Assembly: GCA_025800215.1 (NCBI GenBank)
Contig: JAOXSC010000147.1
Span: forward strand, 19,180-83,179
From: Marinibacterium sp.
GTDB lineage: Bacteria > Pseudomonadota > Alphaproteobacteria > Rhodobacterales > Rhodobacteraceae
Reading direction: 5' to 3'
Length of the DNA: 64,000 nucleotides
In this document: in pieces, positions 17,151 through 25,329 of the stretch
Layout: every line of letters begins with the position of its first letter
Numbering within the stretch: position 1 is the stretch's first letter
The notes under the pieces: generated by a model
Seen by the model: only the letters and a program-made list of their open reading frames with translations
Databases searched by the model: none
What the model was told of the DNA's origin: nothing
Program-made: the position numbers and the translations under genes

Positions 17151-18533
17151 TTAGCCCGTCACTTTCTTGAGATGGTAGGATTTCGGGCGTGTGAGGTTGT
17201 GAAACCCGATCACCGACAGCCCGCCGCCACGCCCGGTGTTCTTGCAGCCGGTCCAGCACAGGCCGGGATCCAGATAATCGGCCCGGTTCATGAAGACGGT
17301 GCCGGTTTCGATGCGATCCCCAACCGCCATGGCGCGATCCAGATCGCGGGTCCAGAGGCTGGCGGTCAGGCCAAAGTCGCTATCGTTCATCAGCGCGATG
17401 GCCTCGTCATCCGAAGACACCTTCATGATGCCGACCACAGGCCCGAAGCTTTCGTCGCGCATCACCCGCATGTCATGGGTGACCCCGGTCAGGATCTGCG
17501 GTGTCAGATAGGCGCCGCCATCATCTTCGGCAAAGGGGGCGATATGGGCGGTGGCGCCATCCGCGACCGCTTCGGCGATCTGGGCGCGCACTTCGGTGGC
17601 AAAGCGCAGATTGGCCATCGGGCCGATGGTGGTGTCGGGATCCAGCGGGTTGCCCAGCCTGTAGCCCCGGACGGTCTCGATCGCCTTGGCGACAAAGTCG
17701 TCATAGAGGCTGTCATGCACATAGATCCGTTCGATCCCGCAGCAGCATTGCCCGGAATTGAACATCGCCCCGTCGATCAGCGTGTCCACGGCCGCGTCAA
17801 GATCGGCGTCCTCCATCACATAGCCGGGATCCTTGCCGCCCAGTTCGGTGCCCACGCCGGTAAAGGTGCCGGCTGCCGCGCGCTCCATCGCCTGACCGCC
17901 GCCCACCGATCCGGTGAAGTTCACGAAATCGAACGCGTTGCCAGCGATCAGCGTGTTGGTGGTGTCGTGGCTCAGGAACAGGTTCTGGAACAGATCCGCC
18001 GGGATGCCCGCGCCGTGAAAGGCCTGCGCCATGCGTTCGCCCACCAGCAGCGTCTGGGTCGCGTGTTTGAGCATCACCGCATTGCCCGCGATCAGCGCGG
18101 GCGCCACGGTGTTGATCGCAGTCATGTAGGGATAGTTCCACGGTGCGACCACAAACACGACCCCGTGCGGCACCCGCTTGATCAGGCGTTTGAATGTGGC
18201 GTCTTCGCCCACCTCGATGTCGGCCAGCGCCTCGGCGGCGATGTTGGCCATATGGGTGGCGCGCTCTTCAAAGCCGCCGAATTCGCCGCCATAGCGTACC
18301 GGGCGGCCCATCATCCGGGCCAGTTCCGGGACGATGTCGTCATTCATTGCGCCCACGGCGGCGACACCGGCCAGCACCAGGTCGATACGCTCTTGCAGGG
18401 GGCGGGCGGCCCAGTCGGCCTGGGCCGTGCGCGCCCGCGCCACGGCGTCAAAGGCCGCATCGGCCGACAGCGTGTCCCGCGTGGCAAAAACCGATCCGTC
18501 GATCGGCGAGATACAGGTCAGAACCTCGGTCAT
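17151..18533 (-). CDS. NAD(P)-dependent aldehyde dehydrogenase family protein
   Basis: 460 residues from the ATG at 18533 (a TTG lies four codons upstream). Complete ALDH motifs: VVAPWNYPYMTAINT near 128, catalytic Glu230 in GTELGGKDPGYV, catalytic Cys264 within GQCCCGIERI, and the FNFTGSVGGG coenzyme loop. Shorter than the roughly 490-residue betaine-aldehyde type, closer to succinate-semialdehyde or PuuC-like enzymes. Placed between the glutamine-synthetase-like ligase and the iron alcohol dehydrogenase, it would turn the aldehyde made by the latter into an acid. Confidence 0.93.
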   Translation of the reverse strand: MTEVLTCISPIDGSVFATRDTLSADAAFDAVARARTAQADWAARPLQERIDLVLAGVAAVGAMNDDIVPELARMMGRPVRYGGEFGGFEERATHMANIAAEALADIEVGEDATFKRLIKRVPHGVVFVVAPWNYPYMTAINTVAPALIAGNAVMLKHATQTLLVGERMAQAFHGAGIPADLFQNLFLSHDTTNTLIAGNAFDFVNFTGSVGGGQAMERAAAGTFTGVGTELGGKDPGYVMEDADLDAAVDTLIDGAMFNSGQCCCGIERIYVHDSLYDDFVAKAIETVRGYRLGNPLDPDTTIGPMANLRFATEVRAQIAEAVADGATAHIAPFAEDDGGAYLTPQILTGVTHDMRVMRDESFGPVVGIMKVSSDDEAIALMNDSDFGLTASLWTRDLDRAMAVGDRIETGTVFMNRADYLDPGLCWTGCKNTGRGGGLSVIGFHNLTRPKSYHLKKVTG

Positions 18534-18557
18534 GGATATCCCCAAAAGTTGAGAGGG

Positions 18558-19913
18558 TCAGGCGCGCTCGAACCCGCGCGCGATTTCATAATCGGTGACG
18601 ATCTTGTCGAATTCTTCGATTTCCCATTCGGCGGCGCGGGCATAGTGGTCGATCACTGTGTCGCCCATGGCGTCGCGCAGCATCTGCGACCCCAGCAGGG
18701 CATCGCGCGCATCGCGCAGGGTGCGCGGGATGTGCCGTTTGGCATCGTCGGCATAGGCGTCGCCGTCATGGGGGTCGGGCAGGGGCAGTTCGTCTTCGAT
18801 CCCCTTGAGCCCGGCGGCCAGCATCGCGGCCTGCGCCAGATAGGGGTTCATGTCCGCACCCGGAATGCGGCATTCCACGCGCACGCCGCGCGTGCCATCC
18901 CCGCACAGCCGGAACGCGGCGGTGCGGTTGTCCACCGACCACACGGTCTGGGTGGGGGCAAAGCTGCCTTTGGCAAAGCGTTTGTAGCTGTTGATATAGG
19001 GCGCCATGAAACAGGTGTAGTCGCCCGCATAGGCGATCAGCCCGGCCATGTAGTGATCCATCAGCCTGGATTTCGCCAGCGGCCGGTCGGCGTCATGGAA
19101 CGCATTGGCCCCGTCCTGCCACAGCGACTGGTGCACATGGCTGGCGCTGCCCACGCGGTCCTTGTGCCATTTGGGCAGAAAGCTGGCCGCAACCCCGTGC
19201 TGATGGGCGATCTCTTTGACCGCGTGCTTGGCCAGCGTGTGGTGGTCGGCGGTGGACAGGGCGTCGGCATATTTGATGTTCAGCTCTTCCTGACCGGCCT
19301 CGGCTTCGCCCTTGGAGCCTTCGACAGGCACCCCCATGGCGCGCAGGTGGTTGCGGATCGGGCGCATCACGTGCTCTTCCTTGGAGGTCTGGAAGATGTG
19401 GTAATCTTCGTTGTAATTCGAAATCGGAGTGAGCTCGAACCCCCCCCGCGCAATGGCGTCATGGGTGCCCTGGAACAGGAAGAATTCCAGTTCCGTCGCC
19501 ATCACCGGATCAAATCCCATGGCCTGCGCCCGCGCCACCTGACGTTTCAGGATCTCGCGCGGGGCGTGGGGCACTGGCGCGTGGCTGTGGTGGTCGATCA
19601 CGTCGCACAGCACCATCGCGCTGCCGTCGGCCCAGGGCAGGGGGCGCAGCGTCGACAGGTCGGGCTTCATGATGTAGTCGCCATAGCCCCGTTCCCACGA
19701 GGTCGCGTCATAGCCATCGGGCGTGGCCATTTCCAGATCGGTCGCCAGCAGATAGTTGCAGCAATGGGTTTCCCCATGGGCGATCTCAAGAAAGGCTTCG
19801 GCATGGAACCGTTTGCCCATCAGGTGGCCCTGCATGTCGACAATGCAGGCCACAACCGTGTCGATGCGACCCGTGGCGACCAGGTCCTGAAGCGTTTCAA
19901 AGGTCAATGACAC
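18558..19913 (-). CDS. Glutamine-synthetase-family ligase (gamma-glutamyl-amine synthetase-like)
   Basis: 451 residues from a GTG at 19913 with AAGGAG six bases upstream; the longer open frame to 20147 overlaps DctP. GS beta-grasp and catalytic domains: ATELEFFLFQ (metal Glu residues), GEAEAGQEELNIKY, HVHQSLW, NSYKRF and NRTAAFRLCGDGTRGVRVECRIPGADMNPYLA. Length and motifs fit PuuA/GlnA3-type enzymes that join glutamate's gamma-carboxyl to an amine using ATP, rather than the 469-residue GlnA. The adjacent oxidoreductases and amidohydrolase support a catabolic role in which glutamate serves as a removable protecting group. The true amine is unknown. Confidence 0.88.
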   Translation of the reverse strand: MSLTFETLQDLVATGRIDTVVACIVDMQGHLMGKRFHAEAFLEIAHGETHCCNYLLATDLEMATPDGYDATSWERGYGDYIMKPDLSTLRPLPWADGSAMVLCDVIDHHSHAPVPHAPREILKRQVARAQAMGFDPVMATELEFFLFQGTHDAIARGGFELTPISNYNEDYHIFQTSKEEHVMRPIRNHLRAMGVPVEGSKGEAEAGQEELNIKYADALSTADHHTLAKHAVKEIAHQHGVAASFLPKWHKDRVGSASHVHQSLWQDGANAFHDADRPLAKSRLMDHYMAGLIAYAGDYTCFMAPYINSYKRFAKGSFAPTQTVWSVDNRTAAFRLCGDGTRGVRVECRIPGADMNPYLAQAAMLAAGLKGIEDELPLPDPHDGDAYADDAKRHIPRTLRDARDALLGSQMLRDAMGDTVIDHYARAAEWEIEEFDKIVTDYEIARGFERA

Positions 19914-19998
19914 CGGGGTCTCCTTGTCATGAAGGGCGCGAAGGATGCGAAGGACGGGGCAGGCCCGGTGGCCCGCCCCGCCCGAGGATCTGCGTGGA

Positions 19999-21033
19999 TC
20001 AGCCGTAGCGATAGGGCCGACCGGCCTTGAGCATGTCGGCGTTGTAGCGCTTGAAGATCTCGACCACCTTGGCCTTGGTTTCGCTTTCGGCGGCGATCTC
20101 GTCCCAGAAGGTGACGGCGGCGGCTTCGACCTGGGCCCATTCTTCATCGGGGATCGAGGTCAGCTGCATCTTGTCGCCATTGACGCGCAGGCTTGCCTCG
20201 CCGCCCCAGTACCACCACTGGCGGTAGTAATGGGACTGGTCGGTGCAGACGCGGAACAGGGTCTGCAGGTCTTCGGGCAGTTCGTTCCAGCGATCCATAT
20301 TGGCAAAGAACGATCCCGCCCAGGCGCCCGAGATGTTGTTGGTCAGGAAATAGTTCGTCACATCCGCCCAGCCGACGGTGTAATCTTCGGTGATGCCCGA
20401 CCAGGCGATGCCGTCGAGCTCGCCGGTCTGCACGGCGACTTCGATGTCTTCCCAGGGCAGGGTGACCGGCACCACGCCGAATTGCGACAGGAAGCGGCCC
20501 GCCGTGGGGAAGGTGAAGACGCGCTTGCCCTTGAGATCCTCAAGGCTGCGGATCGGATCCTTGGTGGCGAAATGGCACGGATCCCATGCCCCTGCGGAGA
20601 TGTGTTTCACGCCGACCTTGGAATATTCTTCGTCCCAGATCTCGTTCAGGCCGTATTGGTTGAACAGCACCGGCACATCCAGCGAATAGCGCGACGCAAA
20701 GGGGAAATAGCCGCCGAACACGGTGACTTCGGTGGGCGATGCCATGGAATCGTCATCCGACTGCACCGCGTCGATGGTGCCGCGCTGCATGGCGCGGAAC
20801 AGCTCGCCCGTGGGCACCAGCTGATCGGCGTAGAACAGTTCGATCTGCATGCGGTCGCCGGCGATCTTGTTGAACATCTCGATCGCAGGGTCGATCACAT
20901 GGGCCGCCAGCGCCGGGCCCGCATAGGTCTGCATCCGCCAGGTGATGGTCGATTGCGCCAGTGCCGGGGCCGCCAGCGGGGCAGCCGCAGCGCCGATGCC
21001 CGCGGTTTTCAGGAAATTGCGTCTTGTCGTCAT
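19999..21033 (-). CDS. TRAP transporter substrate-binding protein (DctP family), Tat-exported
   Basis: 344 residues. N-terminal twin-arginine signal TTRRNFLKTAG followed by a hydrophobic segment and an AxA site (ALAQ, about residue 26). Mature part shows the DctP fold with ITWRMQTYAGP and a C-terminal helix set. Binds substrate in the periplasm and delivers it to the DctQM membrane pair encoded just upstream. Aromatic-rich segments (SHYYRQWWYWGGEASL) and similarity to the mannitol/chloroaromatic/2-keto acid type cluster are suggestive, but do not identify the ligand. Tat export implies folding before transport. Confidence 0.92.
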   Translation of the reverse strand: MTTRRNFLKTAGIGAAAAPLAAPALAQSTITWRMQTYAGPALAAHVIDPAIEMFNKIAGDRMQIELFYADQLVPTGELFRAMQRGTIDAVQSDDDSMASPTEVTVFGGYFPFASRYSLDVPVLFNQYGLNEIWDEEYSKVGVKHISAGAWDPCHFATKDPIRSLEDLKGKRVFTFPTAGRFLSQFGVVPVTLPWEDIEVAVQTGELDGIAWSGITEDYTVGWADVTNYFLTNNISGAWAGSFFANMDRWNELPEDLQTLFRVCTDQSHYYRQWWYWGGEASLRVNGDKMQLTSIPDEEWAQVEAAAVTFWDEIAAESETKAKVVEIFKRYNADMLKAGRPYRYG

Positions 21034-21085
21034 GGGATCACCTCTCTGTGTCAGGTTGCATGTGCCCTTTGCGGGCCTCTTGTGG

Positions 21086-22405
21086 TTAATTTCCGTAGAC
21101 CACGCCGGGCAGCCACAGGGCGATGCCGGGGAAGGTCATGATGATGGCCAGCGCCACGATCATCACCGCCACGAAGGGCAGGATCGACCGGTAGATGTCG
21201 CGCAGGCCGATTTCCGGCGGCGCCATGGCCCGCATCAGAAACAGGTTATAGCCAAAGGGCGGCGTCATATAGGCGATCTGCGTGGTGATCGTGTAAAGCA
21301 CCCCGTACCAGATCAGATCAAAGCCAAGCGCCCCCACCAGCGGCACATAAAGCGGCGCCACGATGACCAGCATGGCGGTGTCATCCAGGAACGTGCCCAT
21401 GACGATAAAGCTCAGCTGCATCAGGATCAGGATCACCCAAGGGTTCAGCCCCAGCTGATCGGTGAACAGGTTTTCGATGGCACGCACCGCGCCCAGCCCG
21501 TCAAACACCGCGCCAAAGCCCAGGGCGGCCAGGATGATCCACATGAACATGCATGAAATCGCCAGCGTCTGCTTGGTGCAGGTTTCAAAAATGGCCCAGC
21601 TCATACGCCCCTTGAGGATCGACGCCGCCAGCGCCGCGAGCGCCCCGATGGCCGAACTTTCGACCAGCGATGTCCAGCCATTCACAAAGGGCACCATCAT
21701 CGTGGCAAAGATGCCAAAGGGCAGCAGACCGGCACCCAGCAGGCGGATCTTTTCGGCGCGCGGGACGGTGTGGGCGTCTTCCATGGCCGGGCCAAGCTCG
21801 GGCTGGATGCGGCAGCGGATCCAGATATAGGCGATGAACATCGCCGCCATCATCAGCCCCGGCACCACGCCCGCCAGCCACAGCTGGCCGACCGGCTGGC
21901 GCGCGATCATCGCATAAAGCACCAGCACCACCGATGGCGGCACCAGGATCCCCAGCGATGACCCTGCCTGCACCACGCCGGTCACCATGATCTTGTCATA
22001 GCCCCGCCGCAGCAGTTCGGGCAGAGCGATCGTGGCGCCGATGGCCATGCCCGCCACGCTCAGCCCGTTCATGGCAGAAATCAGCACCATCAGCCCGATG
22101 GTGCCGATGGCAAGCCCGCCCTGCACCGGCCCCATCCAGACGTGGAACATGCGATAAAGATCATCTGCCAGCCGCGATTCCGACAGCACGTAGCCCATGA
22201 AGATGAACATCGGCAGGGTCAGAAGCGGATACCATTTCATCAGCTTCATCGCCGCCGAAAACGGGATGTCGGTGCCCCCCGTCCCCCACAGCGCCAGCGC
22301 GGCGATGGCCCCCACCGCGCCGATGGCGCCAAACACGCGCTGGCCGGTGAACAGCATCAGCATCATGGATGCGAACATGAAGATCGCGATGTATTCCTGG
22401 CTCAT
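21086..22405 (-). CDS. TRAP transporter large permease (DctM family)
   Basis: 439 residues from the ATG at 22405, which overlaps the DctQ stop (ATGA). Around 12 hydrophobic segments; signature parts include GMAIGATIALPELLRRGYD and GSSLGILVPPSVVLVLYAMI. Ion-driven import channel in the inner membrane working with DctP and DctQ. Order on the transcript is Q, M, P. The open frame upstream of 22405 lies inside dctQ and is not used. Confidence 0.93.
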   Translation of the reverse strand: MSQEYIAIFMFASMMLMLFTGQRVFGAIGAVGAIAALALWGTGGTDIPFSAAMKLMKWYPLLTLPMFIFMGYVLSESRLADDLYRMFHVWMGPVQGGLAIGTIGLMVLISAMNGLSVAGMAIGATIALPELLRRGYDKIMVTGVVQAGSSLGILVPPSVVLVLYAMIARQPVGQLWLAGVVPGLMMAAMFIAYIWIRCRIQPELGPAMEDAHTVPRAEKIRLLGAGLLPFGIFATMMVPFVNGWTSLVESSAIGALAALAASILKGRMSWAIFETCTKQTLAISCMFMWIILAALGFGAVFDGLGAVRAIENLFTDQLGLNPWVILILMQLSFIVMGTFLDDTAMLVIVAPLYVPLVGALGFDLIWYGVLYTITTQIAYMTPPFGYNLFLMRAMAPPEIGLRDIYRSILPFVAVMIVALAIIMTFPGIALWLPGVVYGN

Positions 22406-22986
22406 CTGCGGGCCACCCCGATGTCGTGGCCCCTGAGGCGGGCAATGTCCTTGAAAAGCTCGGAAATGGCCTGCAGCAGCATCAGAAAGATGCCGGTGAC
22501 CATGATCGCCTTGACCGGCCAGATGAATGGCCTCCACGCGGTCGAGGATCGTTCAAGGCGCCCGATCTCTTCGCTGCCGGTGATCAGCCCGCCGAAGAAT
22601 TCAAACGGGTTGGTGCCCCAATATCCAAGCGAATAGGCGGTCGATCCCAGCCCGCCATAGAACAGCACGCCCAGATAGAAGATCAGAAACAGCACCGTGA
22701 AGCTGTCGACCCAGGCTTTCCGGCGTGGGCTCCAGTCGTGATAGAACAGATCCATGCGCACATTCGCGCCAAGCTGCATCGCATAGGGGCCGCCGATCAG
22801 GTAGTAGGTGACCATGGCAAACTGCGCCATTTCCAGCGTCCAGAGCGAGGGCAGAAAGAAGGTCTTTGAGATCGAAGACCACAGCAGGATCCCCATCATC
22901 CCGAACAGCCCCCACATCATCACCCGGCCGATCCGGTAATTCACCGCATCGACGACACGCACATAGGCTGCCATTGCACGGATCAT
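22402..22986 (-). CDS. TRAP transporter small permease (DctQ family)
   Basis: 194 residues from the ATG at 22986, preceded by GAAAGGGGC. Four predicted membrane helices (MMWGLFGMMGILLW; MAQFAMVTYYLIGGPYAM; FTVLFLIFYLGVLFYGG; WPVKAIMVTGIFLMLLQ) as in DctQ, slightly longer than average because of a loop around 125-150. Its start overlaps the stop of the amidohydrolase gene by four bases, and its stop overlaps dctM. Confidence 0.92.
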   Translation of the reverse strand: MIRAMAAYVRVVDAVNYRIGRVMMWGLFGMMGILLWSSISKTFFLPSLWTLEMAQFAMVTYYLIGGPYAMQLGANVRMDLFYHDWSPRRKAWVDSFTVLFLIFYLGVLFYGGLGSTAYSLGYWGTNPFEFFGGLITGSEEIGRLERSSTAWRPFIWPVKAIMVTGIFLMLLQAISELFKDIARLRGHDIGVARR

Positions 22987-23780
22987 TGGATGCCCCTTTC
23001 CCTGATTTGGGAAAGTGTCCCGGAAATCCACGGCGCCAGCGCCTGTCCCCAGGCATCCTGATCCCCGGTTCGGGCGATCAGATCATTGCGGATCTCCAGC
23101 ATCACGCTCAGCAATCCGTTCTTGGCCCCCTGCACATCCAGCGTATGCGCCACCCCGTCCGCAGCGCTATAGGGTTCATTGAGGCGCGTCAGATGCGCCC
23201 AGCCCGGCGGGGTCTGCGCCAGCATGGCGCGGGCAAAGCGGTCGTCGCGCCCGTGCAGCAGCCCCAGTTCCACCTTGCGCGGGACGCCGCGATAGATGGG
23301 GGTAAAGCTGTGCACCGTGACCATCAGGCGAAGCGTGTCACGATGGCGTGCGATGACCTCGCTCAGGGCGGCGCGGAACGGGTCATGCACGCCCGCGATG
23401 CGTGCCGCGCGGGCGGCATCATCCAGGTTGCGGTTGCCCGGAATGTCATGAATTTCGCTGCGTGAGGGCATGGCGTCGGGCGCATCGGGCGGGCGGTTGC
23501 AGTCAAACACCAGCCGCGAGATCTGCCCCAGCACCAGCGGCGCATTCAGCGCGCCTGCCAGTGCGCGCGCCACCCCTGCGGCGCCGGGATCCCATGCGAT
23601 GTGGCTTTGCAGCTGCGGCGCGCTCAGCCCCAGATCACCCAAGGCGGCCGGAACCCGGTTGGACGCATGTTCGCACACCACCAGGATCTGCGGATCAGGC
23701 GCCGCCGCGATCACCTCGGCCGCCGGACCAAAGCCCGGATCGTGCCGCTTTGATGCAATATCTGTCAGTCCCCGTGTCAT
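22983..23780 (-). CDS. N-formylglutamate amidohydrolase family protein
   Basis: 265 residues. Family landmarks: ILVVCEHASNRVPAALGDLGL near 31, HIAWDPGAAGVARALA near 60, SRLVFDCNRPPDAPDAMP near 88, VTVHSFTPIYRG near 154, and a C-terminal LSVMLEIRNDLI. These are metal-dependent hydrolases classically acting on N-formyl-L-glutamate in histidine breakdown, but no hut genes are present. As first gene of the TRAP/GS-like operon, it may instead hydrolyse a gamma-glutamyl or N-acyl intermediate (inference). Its ATG directly follows a 20-base perfect palindrome. Confidence 0.88.
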   Translation of the reverse strand: MTRGLTDIASKRHDPGFGPAAEVIAAAPDPQILVVCEHASNRVPAALGDLGLSAPQLQSHIAWDPGAAGVARALAGALNAPLVLGQISRLVFDCNRPPDAPDAMPSRSEIHDIPGNRNLDDAARAARIAGVHDPFRAALSEVIARHRDTLRLMVTVHSFTPIYRGVPRKVELGLLHGRDDRFARAMLAQTPPGWAHLTRLNEPYSAADGVAHTLDVQGAKNGLLSVMLEIRNDLIARTGDQDAWGQALAPWISGTLSQIRERGIQ

Positions 23781-23800
23781 GGTGAAGAGCTTTCTTCACC
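23781..23800. promoter_or_regulatory. Perfect palindrome, candidate RpiR operator
   Basis: GGTGAAGAGCTTTCTTCACC has two perfect 8-base arms and a 4-base centre. It touches the start codon of the amidohydrolase gene on one side, and the half-site TTTCTTCA recurs at 23865-23872 just after the rpiR-type promoter. This suggests a shared operator for divergent control. As RNA it could also fold over the ribosome-binding region. Confidence 0.55.
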
Positions 23801-23834
23801 GCAATGCCACCTGTCAAGATTCTTTCCGTTCACT

Positions 23835-23864
23835 TTGACAACAGCCTGCTGCGCCCTGTAGAAT
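23835..23864 (+). promoter_or_regulatory. Sigma-70-type promoter for the RpiR regulator
   Basis: TTGACA (23835-23840) and TAGAAT (23859-23864), spaced by 18 bases, is a near-consensus promoter pointing at the regulator gene 45 bases downstream. The adjacent TTTCTTCA half-site overlaps the expected start of transcription, consistent with autoregulation. Confidence 0.6.
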
Positions 23865-23908
23865 TTTCTTCAGAACTGCTGAAATTCACATCTGCCGGAT
23901 GCCGCCCC

Positions 23909-24763
23909 ATGCCCACCATCGCCGAGATCATCGCCCGGGCCGACGATCTGACCCGCGCCGAACGCCAGCTTGCGGCGGCGATCCTCGACAATTATCCGAT
24001 CCCCGGTCTGGGCAGCATCACCGAGCTGGCCGAGCTGGCCGATGTCTCGACCCCGACCGTGGCGCGGATGGTGCAGAAACTGGGGTTTTCGGGGTATCCC
24101 GCCTTTCAGTCGGCCCTGCGCGAAGAGCTGCACGAGATCATTTCGAACCCGATCGAAAAGCGCACCCACCCCATTGCCGACCTGCCCGAAGGGCACATCC
24201 TGAACCGCTATGCACAAGCGGCCAGTGACAATCTGCGCAGCACGCTGGACCATATCGACGTCGATGCCTTTGGGGCGCTGTGCCAGCGGGTTTCCGACCC
24301 CGACCGGCGCATTCAGATCGCGGGTGGACGGCTGAGCGGGGTTCTGGCCCAGAGCCTCTATCTGCACCTGCAGATGATACGGCCCGATGTCTTCTTTATC
24401 CCGCCCCAGGCGTCCTGGCCGCATTGCGTGCTGGATCTGGGGGCGCGCGACACGCTGATCCTGTTTGACATCCGGCGCTATGAAAACGCGACGCTCACGC
24501 TGGCGGAAATGGCGCATGAGCGCGGTGCCGAAATTGTTCTTTTCACCGATCAGTGGCGGTCGCCCATTCAGCGGCTGGCCACCCACAGCTTTGCCGCGCG
24601 CATCGACGTGCCTTCGGCGTGGGATTCGTCGCTGGGGCTGATGCTGCTGGTGGAATGTCTGGTGGCGTCGGTGCAGGATCTGATGTGGGACAGTGTCAAA
24701 GCGCGCACCGATGAGCTCGAAGCCGCCTTTGACCGCACCCGGCTGTTCCGCAAATTCACCTGA
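23909..24763 (+). CDS. MurR/RpiR-family transcriptional regulator
   Basis: 284 residues from the ATG at 23909 (MPTIAEIIARADDLTRAERQLA), the usual family start; the frame is open to 23804 but would cover the promoter. N-terminal HTH_6 domain with ELADVSTPTVARMVQKLGFSGYPAFQSALREEL, C-terminal SIS sugar-isomerase-like domain (about 120-260; RIQIAGGRLSGVLAQSLYLHL, DTLILFDIRRYENATL). The SIS domain binds a small phosphorylated or acidic effector. Divergent from the seven-gene operon and most likely its regulator. Confidence 0.92.
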   Translation: MPTIAEIIARADDLTRAERQLAAAILDNYPIPGLGSITELAELADVSTPTVARMVQKLGFSGYPAFQSALREELHEIISNPIEKRTHPIADLPEGHILNRYAQAASDNLRSTLDHIDVDAFGALCQRVSDPDRRIQIAGGRLSGVLAQSLYLHLQMIRPDVFFIPPQASWPHCVLDLGARDTLILFDIRRYENATLTLAEMAHERGAEIVLFTDQWRSPIQRLATHSFAARIDVPSAWDSSLGLMLLVECLVASVQDLMWDSVKARTDELEAAFDRTRLFRKFT

Positions 24764-24775
24764 GATCGCGCGCCC

Positions 24776-25201
24776 TCAGACCGAGCTGAGCAGGATCGAG
24801 GTTTCGCTGTTGGTGATCCCCTCGATCATGCGGACCTCGCGCAGGACGCGGTCGAATTCGGGCAGGCTGCTGGCCGACAGCCGCGCCACCAGATCCCATT
24901 TGCCATTGGTGGAATGCAGTTGGCGCAGTTCAGGCAGGCCGCGCAGGCGTTTGATCACCTGCAGCGTGGCGTGGCCGGTGACCTCGATCATCATGATCGC
25001 CTGCACCCCGTCTGCGCCGTGATCTTCGCGGGCGCGCACGGTAAAGCCCAGCACCGCCCCGCTGTCGAGCAGTCGGTCCAGCCGGTTCTGCACCGTCGCC
25101 CGCGACACTCCCAGGATCGTGGCCAGTTTCGACACCGGCGCGCGCCCATCGGTGCGCAGGGCCGAAATCAGCCTGCGGTCGAGCGCGTCAAGGGATTGCA
25201 T
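24776..25201 (-). CDS. Lrp/AsnC-family transcriptional regulator
   Basis: About 141 residues from the ATG at 25201 (another ATG at 25207). N-terminal HTH LDALDRRLISALRTDGRAPVSKLATILGVSRATVQNRLDRL and C-terminal RAM/ligand domain. Divergent from arginase and ornithine cyclodeaminase, so a likely arginine- or ornithine-responsive regulator of those genes (inference from position, common in alphaproteobacteria). Convergent with the RpiR gene, 12 bases apart. The longer open frame upstream to 25549 overlaps the arginase gene antisense and is not used. Confidence 0.9.
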   Translation of the reverse strand: MQSLDALDRRLISALRTDGRAPVSKLATILGVSRATVQNRLDRLLDSGAVLGFTVRAREDHGADGVQAIMMIEVTGHATLQVIKRLRGLPELRQLHSTNGKWDLVARLSASSLPEFDRVLREVRMIEGITNSETSILLSSV

Positions 25202-25266
25202 GAGCATATCGCCAATCGAACATGACATATTGTGTAGAATGGCCGCGCATATCGCGCAAGACGTGC

Positions 25267-25279
25267 GTACACTTTGTAC
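25267..25279. promoter_or_regulatory. Short inverted repeat in the Lrp-arginase gap
   Basis: GTACA-CTT-TGTAC is a perfect 5-bp dyad inside the 128-base divergent gap, 50 bases upstream of the arginase start. Lrp-type sites are often short and degenerate like this. Assignment is tentative. Confidence 0.3.
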
Positions 25280-25329
25280 AGGCTGCCGCGATACCATTTG
25301 GGTTATTGGATCTGACAAAAGGGCCACGC

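Noticed and set aside
17172..19910. 912-codon plus-strand open frame
   Set aside because: Antisense to the aldehyde dehydrogenase and GS-like genes; His/Gly/Arg-rich composition is that of a shadow frame in GC-rich DNA and no domain is seen.
18558..19913. Naming the GS-like gene glnA
   Set aside because: Length (451) and motifs differ from the assimilatory enzyme and the gene lies in a catabolic TRAP operon.
22983..23780. Calling the amidohydrolase hutG of histidine breakdown
   Set aside because: No hutH, hutU, hutI or hutF nearby; operon context points to another substrate.
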